DNA of 21,029 nucleotides, from contig DATKQY010000062.1 of the NCBI GenBank assembly GCA_035532475.1, forward strand, positions 1 to 21,029. Direction: 5' to 3'. A program made the position numbers and the translations under genes. The notes below the pieces were generated by a model. That model did no database searches. It was not told the DNA's origin and worked only from the letters and a program-made list of their open reading frames with translations. Below are positions 14,042-20,783 of the stretch, piece after piece. This DNA comes from DATKQY01 sp035532475 (GTDB taxonomy: Bacteria; Actinomycetota; Acidimicrobiia; Acidimicrobiales; Bog-793). Position 1 is the stretch's first letter, and each line of letters starts with the position of its first letter.

Positions 14042-15091
14042 TCACTGTGCGAGGTCCGCGAGCACGACCGAGACGGACCGCTTCTTACCGTCGGCGGAGG
14101 TGACGGCGACCGTCACGCGGGCGCCTGGCTTGAGCTCGGCGAGAACCGTCTGCAGCGCCGTGAAGTCGGTCGTGGCTGTCCCGTTGATCGCGGTGATCAG
14201 CTCCCCGACGACGATTCCAGCCTTCGCCGCCGGCCCGTTGGACTCGACGGCAGCGACCACGACACCGACCGGCGCGCCAGCGAAGCTCACCGCGTCCGCG
14301 CCGCTGATCCCGAGGGCCGCCCGGCCGGCGGTGGTGACCTTGCCCTTGGCGATCAGCTGGGGGGCGATGAGCTTGACCGTGTTGGAGGGGATCGCGAAGC
14401 CGAGCCCGGGCGCTGCGGCAGAGCCGCTCGTCGCCGCGAGTGTCGGGATCCCGATCACCTGAGCCGAAAGGCTCACCAATGCCCCTCCGCTGTTCCCGGG
14501 GTTGATCGCGGCACTCGTCTGGATGAGATCAGGCAGCACGACGCCATTTCCCTCGTTCACGGCCCTTCCGTTGAAACTCACGATCCCGTCGGTGACCGAG
14601 CTCGACAGCCCGAGGGGACTGCCCATCGCGAGCACGATGTCGCCAACCTCGAGCGACGACGAATCACCGAATCGAGCGGCTTTCAGGCCCTTTGCCGGGG
14701 ATACCCGAATCACCGCGAGATCGTCCGGAACGTACGTCCCGACCAGACGACCCATCAGTCGCTTGCCGTCGGAGAACGACACCGTGAACGTCTTGGCCGT
14801 CCCGACGACGTGCGCATTGGTCACGATGTCGCCCTTGTTGTCATAGACGACGCCAGAGCCGAGGCTGGTACTCGTCGCGATCTCCACCACCGAGGGGCGA
14901 ACGGCCTTCACCGCACGTACGAAGTCTTGCTGGAGGCCGAGACCGGGATCCGTCGTCGTGGTCACCCTCGACGCCGCGCCGGCACTCGGCGTCACGAGCA
15001 GTGCCGAGGTGACAGACGCGCCAAGAGTGACGGAGATGAGCGAGATCGCCGCGAACCGATGACCGATACGTGAGGTGCGGGACAGCCACAT
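14042..15091 (-). CDS. HtrA/DegP-type secreted serine protease with PDZ domain
   Basis: A 349-residue protein. Residues 1-40 form a signal peptide or membrane anchor (RFAAISLISVTLGASVTSALL, split by Ser/Thr). The trypsin-like domain has the full catalytic triad: H94 (TNAHVV), D124 (PDDLAVIRV) and S201 (NPGNSGGAL). A single PDZ domain covers about 255-345 (AALGISG, GVVVAAVESNGPAAKAGIVVGELITAING). It degrades or refolds damaged extracytoplasmic proteins. ATG 15091 has AAGGAG 7 nt upstream. It follows the sensor kinase gene by 226 nt on the same strand, suggesting it is a target or partner of that two-component system. TAGCTT (minus strand, 15137-15142) is a possible own -10 box. Confidence 0.92.
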   Translation of the reverse strand: MWLSRTSRIGHRFAAISLISVTLGASVTSALLVTPSAGAASRVTTTTDPGLGLQQDFVRAVKAVRPSVVEIATSTSLGSGVVYDNKGDIVTNAHVVGTAKTFTVSFSDGKRLMGRLVGTYVPDDLAVIRVSPAKGLKAARFGDSSSLEVGDIVLAMGSPLGLSSSVTDGIVSFNGRAVNEGNGVVLPDLIQTSAAINPGNSGGALVSLSAQVIGIPTLAATSGSAAAPGLGFAIPSNTVKLIAPQLIAKGKVTTAGRAALGISGADAVSFAGAPVGVVVAAVESNGPAAKAGIVVGELITAINGTATTDFTALQTVLAELKPGARVTVAVTSADGKKRSVSVVLADLAQ

Positions 15092-15136
15092 CGGCGAGCT
15101 CCTTGCCCGAGAACGATTGAGGGCGCTTCCGCAGCG

Positions 15137-15142
15137 AAGCTA
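15137..15142 (-). promoter_or_regulatory. Candidate -10 box TAGCTT of the HtrA gene
   Basis: TAGCTT lies 45 nt before ATG 15091, leaving a short leader with an AAGGAG site. No matching -35 box is obvious, which would suit an activated promoter. Confidence 0.3.
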
Positions 15143-15317
15143 GTGCTCGATCGCAGGCCGAAGCAGGGTCGAAAGTCCTCTCGAATACGGCGATACGCGC
15201 GCCGGCTCCTCTCGCGCTCGCCAACGGCCTCGGGGGCGACGAGAGCGGGAAGACGATCGGCGCCATCCAGAGGCCGGACTTGAGCACGTCGCCCGAGGCG
15301 CGCCACCCCGGCGAGCG

Positions 15318-16454
15318 TTACCGCTGCTCGACACCCGACCCGCCCGGCTCGGCGGGTGGGTCGGGCGGAACACGGTCGACGGGCAGCTCGAGCGTGAAGC
15401 TCGCCCCGCGGCCGCGGCCCGGCGACGCAGCGGTGAGCGCCCCGCCGTGCGCCTCCGCGATGGCTCTTGCGATCGTCAGCCCGATGCCGGTTCCGGGCCC
15501 ACCCGGACTCGCCCCCCGCCAGAAGCGGTCGAACACGCGTCGGAGCTCATCGTCGTCGAGGCCGACCCCGTCGTCCTCGACGCTGATACGTGCCGTCCGC
15601 CCAGCGGACACGGTCACCACCTTGACAACGCCGCCCCGCGGGGTCGCGCGCAGCGCGTTCCCGAACAGGTTGGTGAGCACCTGCTGGACGCGTTCGGGGT
15701 CGGCGCTCGCGAAGACACGGGCCCGTGGCGTCACCTCCAGGCGGACCCCCTTGTCGTCGAACTGCGGGGAGAGGCGGGTCGCCGCGCGTGCCGCGAGATC
15801 GGTGAGGTCGACCCGCTCCCAGCGGAGGTTGAGCGCCCGTTCCTCGGCTCGCGACAGCTCGGCGAGGTCGCCGGCGAGGCGCTCCAGACGCCCGGTCTCC
15901 TCGAGGGCCGACGCGAGGAGCTCCGGGTCGAGGGTGATGACGCCGTCGAGAGCGCCCTCGAGCAGACCTCGCAGCGTGGTGACCGGGGTGCGGAGCTCGT
16001 GCGCGAGCTCTCCGACGAGGCGGGCTCTGCGGACCTCGGCGTCGGCGAGCGCCGCGGCGAGGTGGTTGACGTCGTCAGCGAGCGCTGCCAGCTCGGGTTC
16101 GAGCGGTGCAGGCACCTGTTCCTCGTAGCGCCCGGCAGCGAGCCGGCGGGTCGCGGCTCGCACAGCGCCGAGGGGTCGCAGGATCCGCCGGGCGGCGAGC
16201 CTCGCCGCGAGCACGCCGACGAGGAGGCTCACGGCGAGCGAGACGAGCAGTGACCAGTTGAGCGCCGAGTAGAAGGCGGCGTGCAGTGTCCTGCCCGGAC
16301 CGACGGTGCCGTGTGTGCCTTGTCCGAGACCCCGGTCGAACATGAACGGGTCGAGAAGGCGGAACGTCACCGCGAGGATCGTGACCCCGGTGGCGACGAC
16401 CACCGCGTACGAGACGATGAGCCGTGTCCGCAGCCTGAGCGCGAGCCTCCTCAT
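15318..16454 (-). CDS. HAMP-domain sensor histidine kinase
   Basis: A 378-residue membrane kinase. TM1 is about 11-31 and TM2 about 66-88, leaving a very short outside loop of about 35 residues. HAMP follows (89-142; RRILRPLGAVRAATRRLAAGRY), then HisKA with the phospho-accepting H152 (GELAHELRTPVTTLRG). HATPase_c has the N-box NLFGNA (N262, N266), the G1 motif EDDGVGLD (D295), the F-box VFDRFWRG and the G2 motif GTGIGL (321-326). It phosphorylates the response regulator encoded just upstream. Its ATG overlaps that gene's TGA (ATGA, 4 nt), and GGGGAGG lies just ahead, so the two are translationally coupled. The tiny sensor loop suggests sensing by membrane segments or by a small secreted partner. 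Confidence 0.93.
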   Translation of the reverse strand: MRRLALRLRTRLIVSYAVVVATGVTILAVTFRLLDPFMFDRGLGQGTHGTVGPGRTLHAAFYSALNWSLLVSLAVSLLVGVLAARLAARRILRPLGAVRAATRRLAAGRYEEQVPAPLEPELAALADDVNHLAAALADAEVRRARLVGELAHELRTPVTTLRGLLEGALDGVITLDPELLASALEETGRLERLAGDLAELSRAEERALNLRWERVDLTDLAARAATRLSPQFDDKGVRLEVTPRARVFASADPERVQQVLTNLFGNALRATPRGGVVKVVTVSAGRTARISVEDDGVGLDDDELRRVFDRFWRGASPGGPGTGIGLTIARAIAEAHGGALTAASPGRGRGASFTLELPVDRVPPDPPAEPGGSGVEQR

Positions 16455-17152
16455 CGCGCCTCCCCGCTCAGCAGGCGGTACCCGACGCCGCGCACCGTGC
16501 CGATGATCCGGGCTGCGACCGCGTCGTCGCCGAGTGCCCGACGCAGGTTGCGGATGTGCACGTCGACGACCCGCTCGTCGCCGAAGAAGTCGTATCCCCA
16601 CACCTTCTCGAGCAGCTGGCGGCGGGTGAACACGCGACCCGGCGACGTGGCGAGCGCCACAAGCAGGTCGAACTCGAGCACCGACAGCTCTACCACCCGG
16701 TCACCCTCCCGGACTTCCCGGCGCGCCGTGTCGATCTGCAGGTGTGCCGTCTCGAGCACCTCGACCGTGCCGGTGGTGGCCTCGCGGCTTCGGCGCAGGA
16801 CGGCCTTGACCCTTGCCGCGAGCTCCCGCGGGCTGAACGGCTTCGTGACGTAGTCGTCCGCCCCGAGCGACAGGCCCACCAGCTTGTCGACCTCCTCGGC
16901 CCGGGCAGTGAGGAGGATCACGTACACCTCCGATCCCGCCCGCAGGCGCCGCAGGACCTCCAGGCCGTCCATCCCCGGGAGCATGATGTCGAGGACGACG
17001 ACGTCTGGCGGCCGGCGTGCCGCGGCCTCGAGCGCGGTGGGACCGTCCGCCGCCTCCTCGACGGCGAACCCGTCCGCTTCGAGGTAGGCGCGCGCGACCT
17101 TGCGGATCTTCTCCTCGTCGTCGACGACGAGAACCGTCGGCGCGGCCGTCAT
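16451..17152 (-). CDS. OmpR/PhoB-family response regulator
   Basis: A 233-residue regulator. The receiver domain (1-120) has D11-D12, the phosphorylation site D55 (VVVLDIMLPGMDG), T82 and K104 (TKPFSPREL). The winged-helix DNA-binding domain (about 135-230) shows the usual LSVLEFDLLVALATSPGRVF, LLEKVWGYDFFGDERVVDVH and VRGVGYRL features. It is the partner of the overlapping sensor kinase. ATG 17152 lacks a strong ribosome site. It is probably expressed from the promoter of the small secreted-protein gene 67 nt upstream; a hairpin in that gap may reduce read-through. Confidence 0.93.
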   Translation of the reverse strand: MTAAPTVLVVDDEEKIRKVARAYLEADGFAVEEAADGPTALEAAARRPPDVVVLDIMLPGMDGLEVLRRLRAGSEVYVILLTARAEEVDKLVGLSLGADDYVTKPFSPRELAARVKAVLRRSREATTGTVEVLETAHLQIDTARREVREGDRVVELSVLEFDLLVALATSPGRVFTRRQLLEKVWGYDFFGDERVVDVHIRNLRRALGDDAVAARIIGTVRGVGYRLLSGEAR

Positions 17153-17179
17153 CGGGGGTCCGCCCGGACGCGCCGGAGG

Positions 17180-17197
17180 CCCCGGCCAGGGCCGGGG
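17180..17197 (-). terminator. Intra-operon hairpin (attenuator or partial terminator)
   Basis: CCCCGGC-CCTG-GCCGGGG, a perfect 7-bp stem with a 4-nt loop, lies between the small secreted-protein gene and the response regulator. With no U-tract it would more likely lower or stabilise transcripts than fully stop them. Confidence 0.4.
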
Positions 17198-17219
17198 ACT
17201 CCGTGCCGGGCAACGATCG

Positions 17220-17561
17220 TCAGCGCACCGACCACGGGTGCCACTGGTTGCCTGAGCCGTCCAGCGCCGGCGCCGCCCTCGGCCCGGTCCCGTCCATCGG
17301 ACCCGACCGGTGCTGGTACGCGGCCGTCGCCGTGCCGACCTTGGTCTGGGAGGCCGCCGGGTGGCGGAGACCCGTGCCGTCCCGCAGGTGCAGGCGGATC
17401 TGGTCTTGCGCCTGGTCCTGCGTGCAGGTCGCCTGCGCCGTGCTGGCGGGGACCGCTGCCGCCCGCTGCGGGGCCGTCGCCGCGAAGGCGGTCGCGGCCG
17501 GAGCGAGAGCCACCAGCGTCATGCCGCCGGTGACGAGGGTATTGCGGAGGATCTTCCTCAT
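17220..17561 (-). CDS. Small secreted protein upstream of two-component system
   Basis: A 113-residue protein with a clean signal peptide (MRKILRNTLVTGGMTLVALA, then PAATAFAATA; cleavage near residue 28). The mature part is about 85 residues, polar, rich in Ala/Gln/Thr/Gly, with one cysteine (ATCTQDQAQDQIRLHL) and a Gly/Pro-rich tail ending NQWHPWSVR. I recognise no family. It has the best ribosome site in the window, GAAGGAGGT 8 nt before ATG 17561, so high expression is likely. Its position ahead of a regulator, kinase and HtrA protease recalls CpxP-like accessory proteins, but it lacks the LTxxQ motifs of CpxP, so that role is only a guess. Confidence 0.72.
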   Translation of the reverse strand: MRKILRNTLVTGGMTLVALAPAATAFAATAPQRAAAVPASTAQATCTQDQAQDQIRLHLRDGTGLRHPAASQTKVGTATAAYQHRSGPMDGTGPRAAPALDGSGNQWHPWSVR

Positions 17562-17780
17562 CTTTCAGACCTCCTTCGGGTTCTTCTGCTTGCACCATCC
17601 ATTGAACGGTTTCGCTGTGAAGGTCCGAGGTGCACGGGTGTGAAGCCTTCATGTCGTGGGCCGGTCCTCGAGGCGCCAGGCCGTGTCCACCATTTGACCG
17701 TCGGATCCGCGCCGTGCGTTAGGGCCGGACGTCCCTGGTGCGGTCGGAGAACGCCGCCGTGCGCCGGCGATGAAGCTTGG

Positions 17781-17818
17781 TGCGCTAGCGCAAACGGGCC
17801 ATCGGCGGGCCGCCGATG
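17781..17818. repeat. Paired perfect palindromes, possible operator
   Basis: TGCGCTAGCGCA and CATCGGCGG-G-CCGCCGATG are both perfect dyads and close together. Either could bind a dimeric regulator; the second could also fold as a hairpin in RNA. Confidence 0.4.
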
Positions 17819-17947
17819 CGAACCGGGAGAGCGGGAAGCCCGACACCACACCCCCAGCTGGCTCGCCGGCGAGGTGTGCACCGGACGGCTCCGCCCGCTG
17901 ACACCTCTTGGGACCGTCGCCTCGAACCCACGGGAGGACAGATCGCG

Positions 17948-17953
17948 TATCCT
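17948..17953 (+). promoter_or_regulatory. -10 box TATCCT for leaderless DUF459 start
   Basis: TATCCT, 6 nt (CGGCCG), then ATG at 17960. No ribosome site precedes the ATG, in keeping with a leaderless mRNA. Confidence 0.45.
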
Positions 17954-17959
17954 CGGCCG

Positions 17960-18901
17960 ATGTCTAGAGGACGATTCTGGTGGGTGCCCTGCGCTTCTTG
18001 CAGGTCACGCTCGACACGCTCCCGACGCTCCCGACGTGCGCATCGACTTGTTCCCCTCGCCGCCGCACTCGCTTTCGCGGTCACGGGCACCGGCACAGCG
18101 TCTGCCGCGATGGTGCGCCAGGCCGTTCCGAGCGCTGCAACCACGGGCGGCGCCCGGTCGGGCACGGGCGGACCCTTCGAGGTGGTGAGCCGTCGCCGCC
18201 CACCGCCCCGGCACCACAGGCCCGGCGCCAAGAGCACCGTCCCGGCGATCGTCCAGCCGAGCGCAGCCGCCCATCTCACGTTGCTCAAGATCGGCGACTC
18301 TCTCGGTGAGGAGCTCGGTTTTGGACTCAGCGATGTGCTCGGCACCAACCGGAACGTCACGGTTTTGCAAGAGGCAGTCGGAGACACCGGGCTCGCGCGG
18401 CCGGACTACTACAACTGGCCGCTGCATCTGAGCCAGGAGCTCGCCAAGTATCGCCCGCGTGGCGTGATCGTCATGCTCGGCGGCGATGACGGTCAGGGCT
18501 TCGTCGACCAGGGCCGGACCGTCCAGTTCGGATCGTCGCTTTGGCACTCGATCTATGCGCAGCGTGTCGCCAAGATGATGTCCGAGGCAACAGCCGCGGG
18601 CGCCCATGTGCTCTGGGTCGGTCTGCCGATCATGGGCTCGGCCTACTTCTCCTCGGAGATGGCCCAGATGAACGCCATCTACGCTGCCGAAGCAGCTTCG
18701 CATCCGGACGTGACCTTCATGCCGTCGTGGAAACTGTTCACGAACGCGGCCGGACAGTATAGCGCCTATCTTCCGAGCCCTACGGGGCAGCTGGAGCTGA
18801 TGCGCAATCCCGACGGGGTCCACTTCTCCGGCGCCGGCGCGGACCGGCTGGCCACCGCTGTCGTCGAGGCCATGGACCGCGCCTGGAAGATCCGGCTGTA
18901 A
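17960..18901 (+). CDS. Secreted DUF459 / SGNH-hydrolase-like protein
   Basis: A 313-residue protein. A long Arg/Ser-rich N-region precedes a hydrophobic stretch (29-45) and an Ala-rich cleavage zone near 50. The SGNH features are block I KIGDSLGEELG (S114 nucleophile), a block III-like MLGGDDGQG (172-180, Asp where GxND is usual) and block V PDGVHFS (D285, H288). DUF459 proteins are extracellular SGNH-type domains often tied to acyl-group changes on surface polysaccharides; no acyltransferase is adjacent. ATG 17960 is chosen from the -10 spacing, and the frame is open further upstream without coding character. A hairpin follows the stop. Confidence 0.82.
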   Translation: MSRGRFWWVPCASCRSRSTRSRRSRRAHRLVPLAAALAFAVTGTGTASAAMVRQAVPSAATTGGARSGTGGPFEVVSRRRPPPRHHRPGAKSTVPAIVQPSAAAHLTLLKIGDSLGEELGFGLSDVLGTNRNVTVLQEAVGDTGLARPDYYNWPLHLSQELAKYRPRGVIVMLGGDDGQGFVDQGRTVQFGSSLWHSIYAQRVAKMMSEATAAGAHVLWVGLPIMGSAYFSSEMAQMNAIYAAEAASHPDVTFMPSWKLFTNAAGQYSAYLPSPTGQLELMRNPDGVHFSGAGADRLATAVVEAMDRAWKIRL

Positions 18902-18911
18902 CCGGGTCTGC

Positions 18912-18947
18912 GCCGCTTCGCCACGGCACCTCGACGCTCGAAGCGGC
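18912..18947 (+). terminator. Hairpin after DUF459 gene
   Basis: GCCGCTTCG and CGAAGCGGC form a perfect 9-bp stem around an 18-nt loop, 10 nt after the TAA stop. No T-tract is present. Confidence 0.45.
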
Positions 18948-19041
18948 CGGGAGCGCACGCTCGCGCCGCTGAGACGTTCACCGGACCAGAAAGAACCTGG
19001 GACCGGGGCGACTCCAGCAGCAGCGCTGACCAGGAGCGGGA

Positions 19042-19117
19042 TGGTGGGGCTACTTGGAATCGAACCAGCGACCTCAGCATTATCAGTGCCTTGCAGGGCG
19101 TCTTTGCCATCAGCCCA
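19042..19117 (-). other. tRNA-Ile(GAU)-like 3' half: probable att duplicate or decayed tRNA
   Basis: The last 45 nt read as a tRNA 3' half with exact standard numbering: anticodon loop CTGATAA (GAU), a 5-nt variable loop, T-loop TTCGATT, acceptor strand TAGCCCC, then A and a genomic CCA. The 5' half does not fit: there is no proper D-arm, no U8 and no G18-G19. The anticodon stem has one mismatch and the T-stem two (GCTGG/CCAAG). A lone tRNA 3' end next to mobile DNA is what tyrosine-recombinase integration leaves at the far end of an element. A decayed whole tRNA gene is the alternative. A working tRNA is unlikely. Confidence 0.55.
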
Positions 19118-19194
19118 CTCGGCCGGATAGTGCCTTTTACCTGCCCATTCACTAACCGTCCTTGACCGCCAACTACCTCCATTTGCCGCCGTGC

Positions 19195-19216
19195 TGTGTC
19201 AGATTTGTGTCAGATC
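19195..19216. repeat. Tandem 11-bp repeats TGTGTCAGATT/TGTGTCAGATC
   Basis: Two adjacent copies, 10 of 11 identical, lie about 80 nt from the tRNA-like segment. Short direct repeats at this distance resemble arm-type binding sites of tyrosine recombinases. No integrase gene is visible in the window. Confidence 0.5.
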
Positions 19217-19225
19217 GCCGCCTAA

Positions 19226-19394
19226 GAGGCTGTCGCGGATGTTTCCCCAGCGCGATCGATAGTTGCTTGGTCACCAAGCCCGTGGCTTCCCGTTGGGCGA
19301 ATCCAATGGTGAGCTGGGCGTTCGTTTGATCGGCCGCCGGCTGGCTGGCTGCGCCGCGAGCGTCGCAGCCAGCGCGAACTTCTGCGACAGCCTC
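19226..19394. mobile_element. 169-bp non-autonomous element (MITE) with IS5-like ends
   Basis: Terminal inverted repeats begin GAGGCTGTCGC at both ends; 16 of the first 18 bases match (19226-19243 against the reverse of 19377-19394). A 3-bp direct repeat TAA flanks the element (19223-19225 and 19395-19397). GAGGCTGT-type ends with a TNA duplication are known for the IS1031 group of the IS5 family. The inside encodes no transposase. It contains a strong hairpin: GCTGGCTGCG and CGCAGCCAGC around 10 nt (19344-19373), and CTTGGT-C-ACCAAG near 19266-19278. Non-autonomous status and family are inferred. Confidence 0.7.
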
Positions 19395-19425
19395 TAAGGG
19401 CCCGCCGCGGGATTGATCGCGAGAT

Positions 19426-20634
19426 TCAGGCAGCAGTGATGTCGTAGTTCCACTCGCCGTGCCACTCATGCGGCCGGACGGGGATCGCGGCGAAGTCGGC
19501 GTCGCTCACCTTCTCGCTCGTCGGATACCAGCCCGGGTCGTAGGAGGCCTGGACGGTGAGGCCGGTCTTGGTCGTCGTTGCCGAGATGAGCTCGACGATC
19601 GTGCGGATGTCGGTGAGGGGGCGTCCGCGCCAGTTGATCGAGATGAAGCTGAAGAGCCGGTGCTCGATCTTGTTCCACTTCGAGGTGCCCGGCGGGTAGC
19701 GACAGACCGTGATCTCGAGACCGGTCTCGGCCGCGAGCTTCGCGAGGTGGAACTTCCACGCCCGGACCCGGTAGCCGTTGGACCCGCCGGAGTCGGCGGT
19801 GATCAAGAGGCGCGTGGCACCCGGGAACCGGGCGCGTCCGAGGGTCGCCCACCACCGGCGGATCGCCTCGACCGCGAACTCGGCGGTGTCGGCCACGTCG
19901 CCGACCGAGACCCAACCTTCGTCGTTGCCGACGTCGTAGACGCCATAGGGGATCGCCTTCGCGAACTCGCCGAGGGCGCGGTCCGCGAAGTCGTGGTCGT
20001 TGACGCGGCTCGGCTCACCTTTCGGATGCCACTCCCGACCCCCGTTCGCGTAATTGCCGATCACCTCCTTCTTCTTCGTGTCGACGCTGATCACCGGCTC
20101 GCCAGCTGCGAGGCGCTCGGCGACGAGCGCGTTCAGGTGGTCGAACTGGTCGCCTCGGTCGAGATGGCTCGTCGCCTCGTTCTGCTTCGCCGGCGCCTGG
20201 AGCGAGTAGCCCATGTCGTGCAGCAGCCGACGGACGAGCTCGGCGGAGACCTTGAAGCCACGGTCTTGCAAGTCGCGCGCGAGCTCGTAGGTCGACTTCA
20301 ACGTCCAGCGCAGCGCCGACATCGGGTGCACGCGGGTCTCGGGGTGGACGAGCTCGTCGAGCGCTTCTGCCAGACCGGGCTGTTTCTCAGTCGCCGACTT
20401 CTCGCCCGCGCCCGACACACGGACCCGGTCGGAGGGCTCGATCCCTTCGCGGACCTCACGCACCGCGCGCCAGAGCGTGTTCGAGCTCATCTTCGAGGCC
20501 TCGACGACGAAGCCTTGGCCGCCGCGGCCGAACGCCTCGGCGAGCGCGCCGGCGACGATCCGGCGCTGTCGCTCGTTCAGGTGTGGGCTCGCCGTCTCGA
20601 AGAAGGTCGTCAGCGCCTCGGCGGACAGCTCCAC
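19426..20634 (-). CDS. ISAzo13-family transposase
   Basis: A 402-residue DDE transposase that appears intact. It has an N-terminal helix-turn-helix region (NERQRRIVAGALAEAFGRGG, then SNTLWRAVREV). The catalytic residues are D185 (SVDTKKKEVIGNY), D281 (LLITADSGGSNGYR) and E324 (PPGTSKWNKIEHRLFS). The blocks AIPYGVYDV-NDEGWVSVG, WRGRPL and ATTTKTGL are the hallmarks of this family, which copies and moves its own IS. GTG 20634 is chosen because TAGGCT lies exactly 6 nt upstream, a leaderless layout with the promoter inside the IS. The stop is 4 nt inside the left terminal repeat. Confidence 0.93.
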   Translation of the reverse strand: MELSAEALTTFFETASPHLNERQRRIVAGALAEAFGRGGQGFVVEASKMSSNTLWRAVREVREGIEPSDRVRVSGAGEKSATEKQPGLAEALDELVHPETRVHPMSALRWTLKSTYELARDLQDRGFKVSAELVRRLLHDMGYSLQAPAKQNEATSHLDRGDQFDHLNALVAERLAAGEPVISVDTKKKEVIGNYANGGREWHPKGEPSRVNDHDFADRALGEFAKAIPYGVYDVGNDEGWVSVGDVADTAEFAVEAIRRWWATLGRARFPGATRLLITADSGGSNGYRVRAWKFHLAKLAAETGLEITVCRYPPGTSKWNKIEHRLFSFISINWRGRPLTDIRTIVELISATTTKTGLTVQASYDPGWYPTSEKVSDADFAAIPVRPHEWHGEWNYDITAA

Positions 20635-20640
20635 ACGGTC

Positions 20641-20646
20641 AGCCTA
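20641..20646 (-). promoter_or_regulatory. -10 box TAGGCT for leaderless transposase start
   Basis: TAGGCT, 6 nt (GACCGT), then GTG at 20634. The spacer and start context match those of the zinc-ribbon gene at 8219. Confidence 0.5.
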
Positions 20647-20783
20647 CTATTCGCGTGTAATTCTGTGGTGGACCCCTGGCTTGACCGGAGGAGTATGTTG
20701 CCGTGATCCAATGAGAGTTACGGCTCTCGGAGTTGCTCCAGACGCTGGTGCGCTCTCGGACGGAGTCCGGGAAGGAAAAGCTC

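Larger units (their letters stand above)
17562..17959. other. Divergent intergenic region with two palindromes
   Basis: This 398-nt gap lies between the small secreted-protein gene and the DUF459 gene. It contains the 12-bp palindrome TGCGCTAGCGCA (17781-17792) and the 19-bp inverted repeat CATCGGCGG-G-CCGCCGATG (17800-17818), 7 bp apart. No gene with coding character is seen. Confidence 0.45.
19398..20675 (-). mobile_element. ISAzo13-family insertion sequence
   Basis: The element contains one full transposase gene and imperfect terminal repeats. The left end 19398-19422 (GGGCCCGCCGCGGGATTGAT and on) aligns with the reverse of the right end (GGGTCCACCACAGAATTACA and on). About 16 of 25 bases match, and most differences are transitions. 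The length of about 1.28 kb fits the family. No clear target duplication is seen (TAA left, CTG right). Its left edge touches the TAA copy of the adjacent MITE. Confidence 0.68.

Noticed and set aside
19042..19117. Functional tRNA-Ile gene
   Set aside because: The 5' half lacks a D-arm, U8 and G18-G19, the T-stem has two mismatches and the anticodon stem one.
18766..19182. 138-codon minus-strand frame across the tRNA-like segment
   Set aside because: It translates the tRNA 3' half and DUF459 antisense; no independent coding evidence.
19042..19430. tmRNA with a tRNA-like 3' end
   Set aside because: No tag-peptide frame or typical tmRNA 5' end pairing with the acceptor strand is seen at the expected distance.
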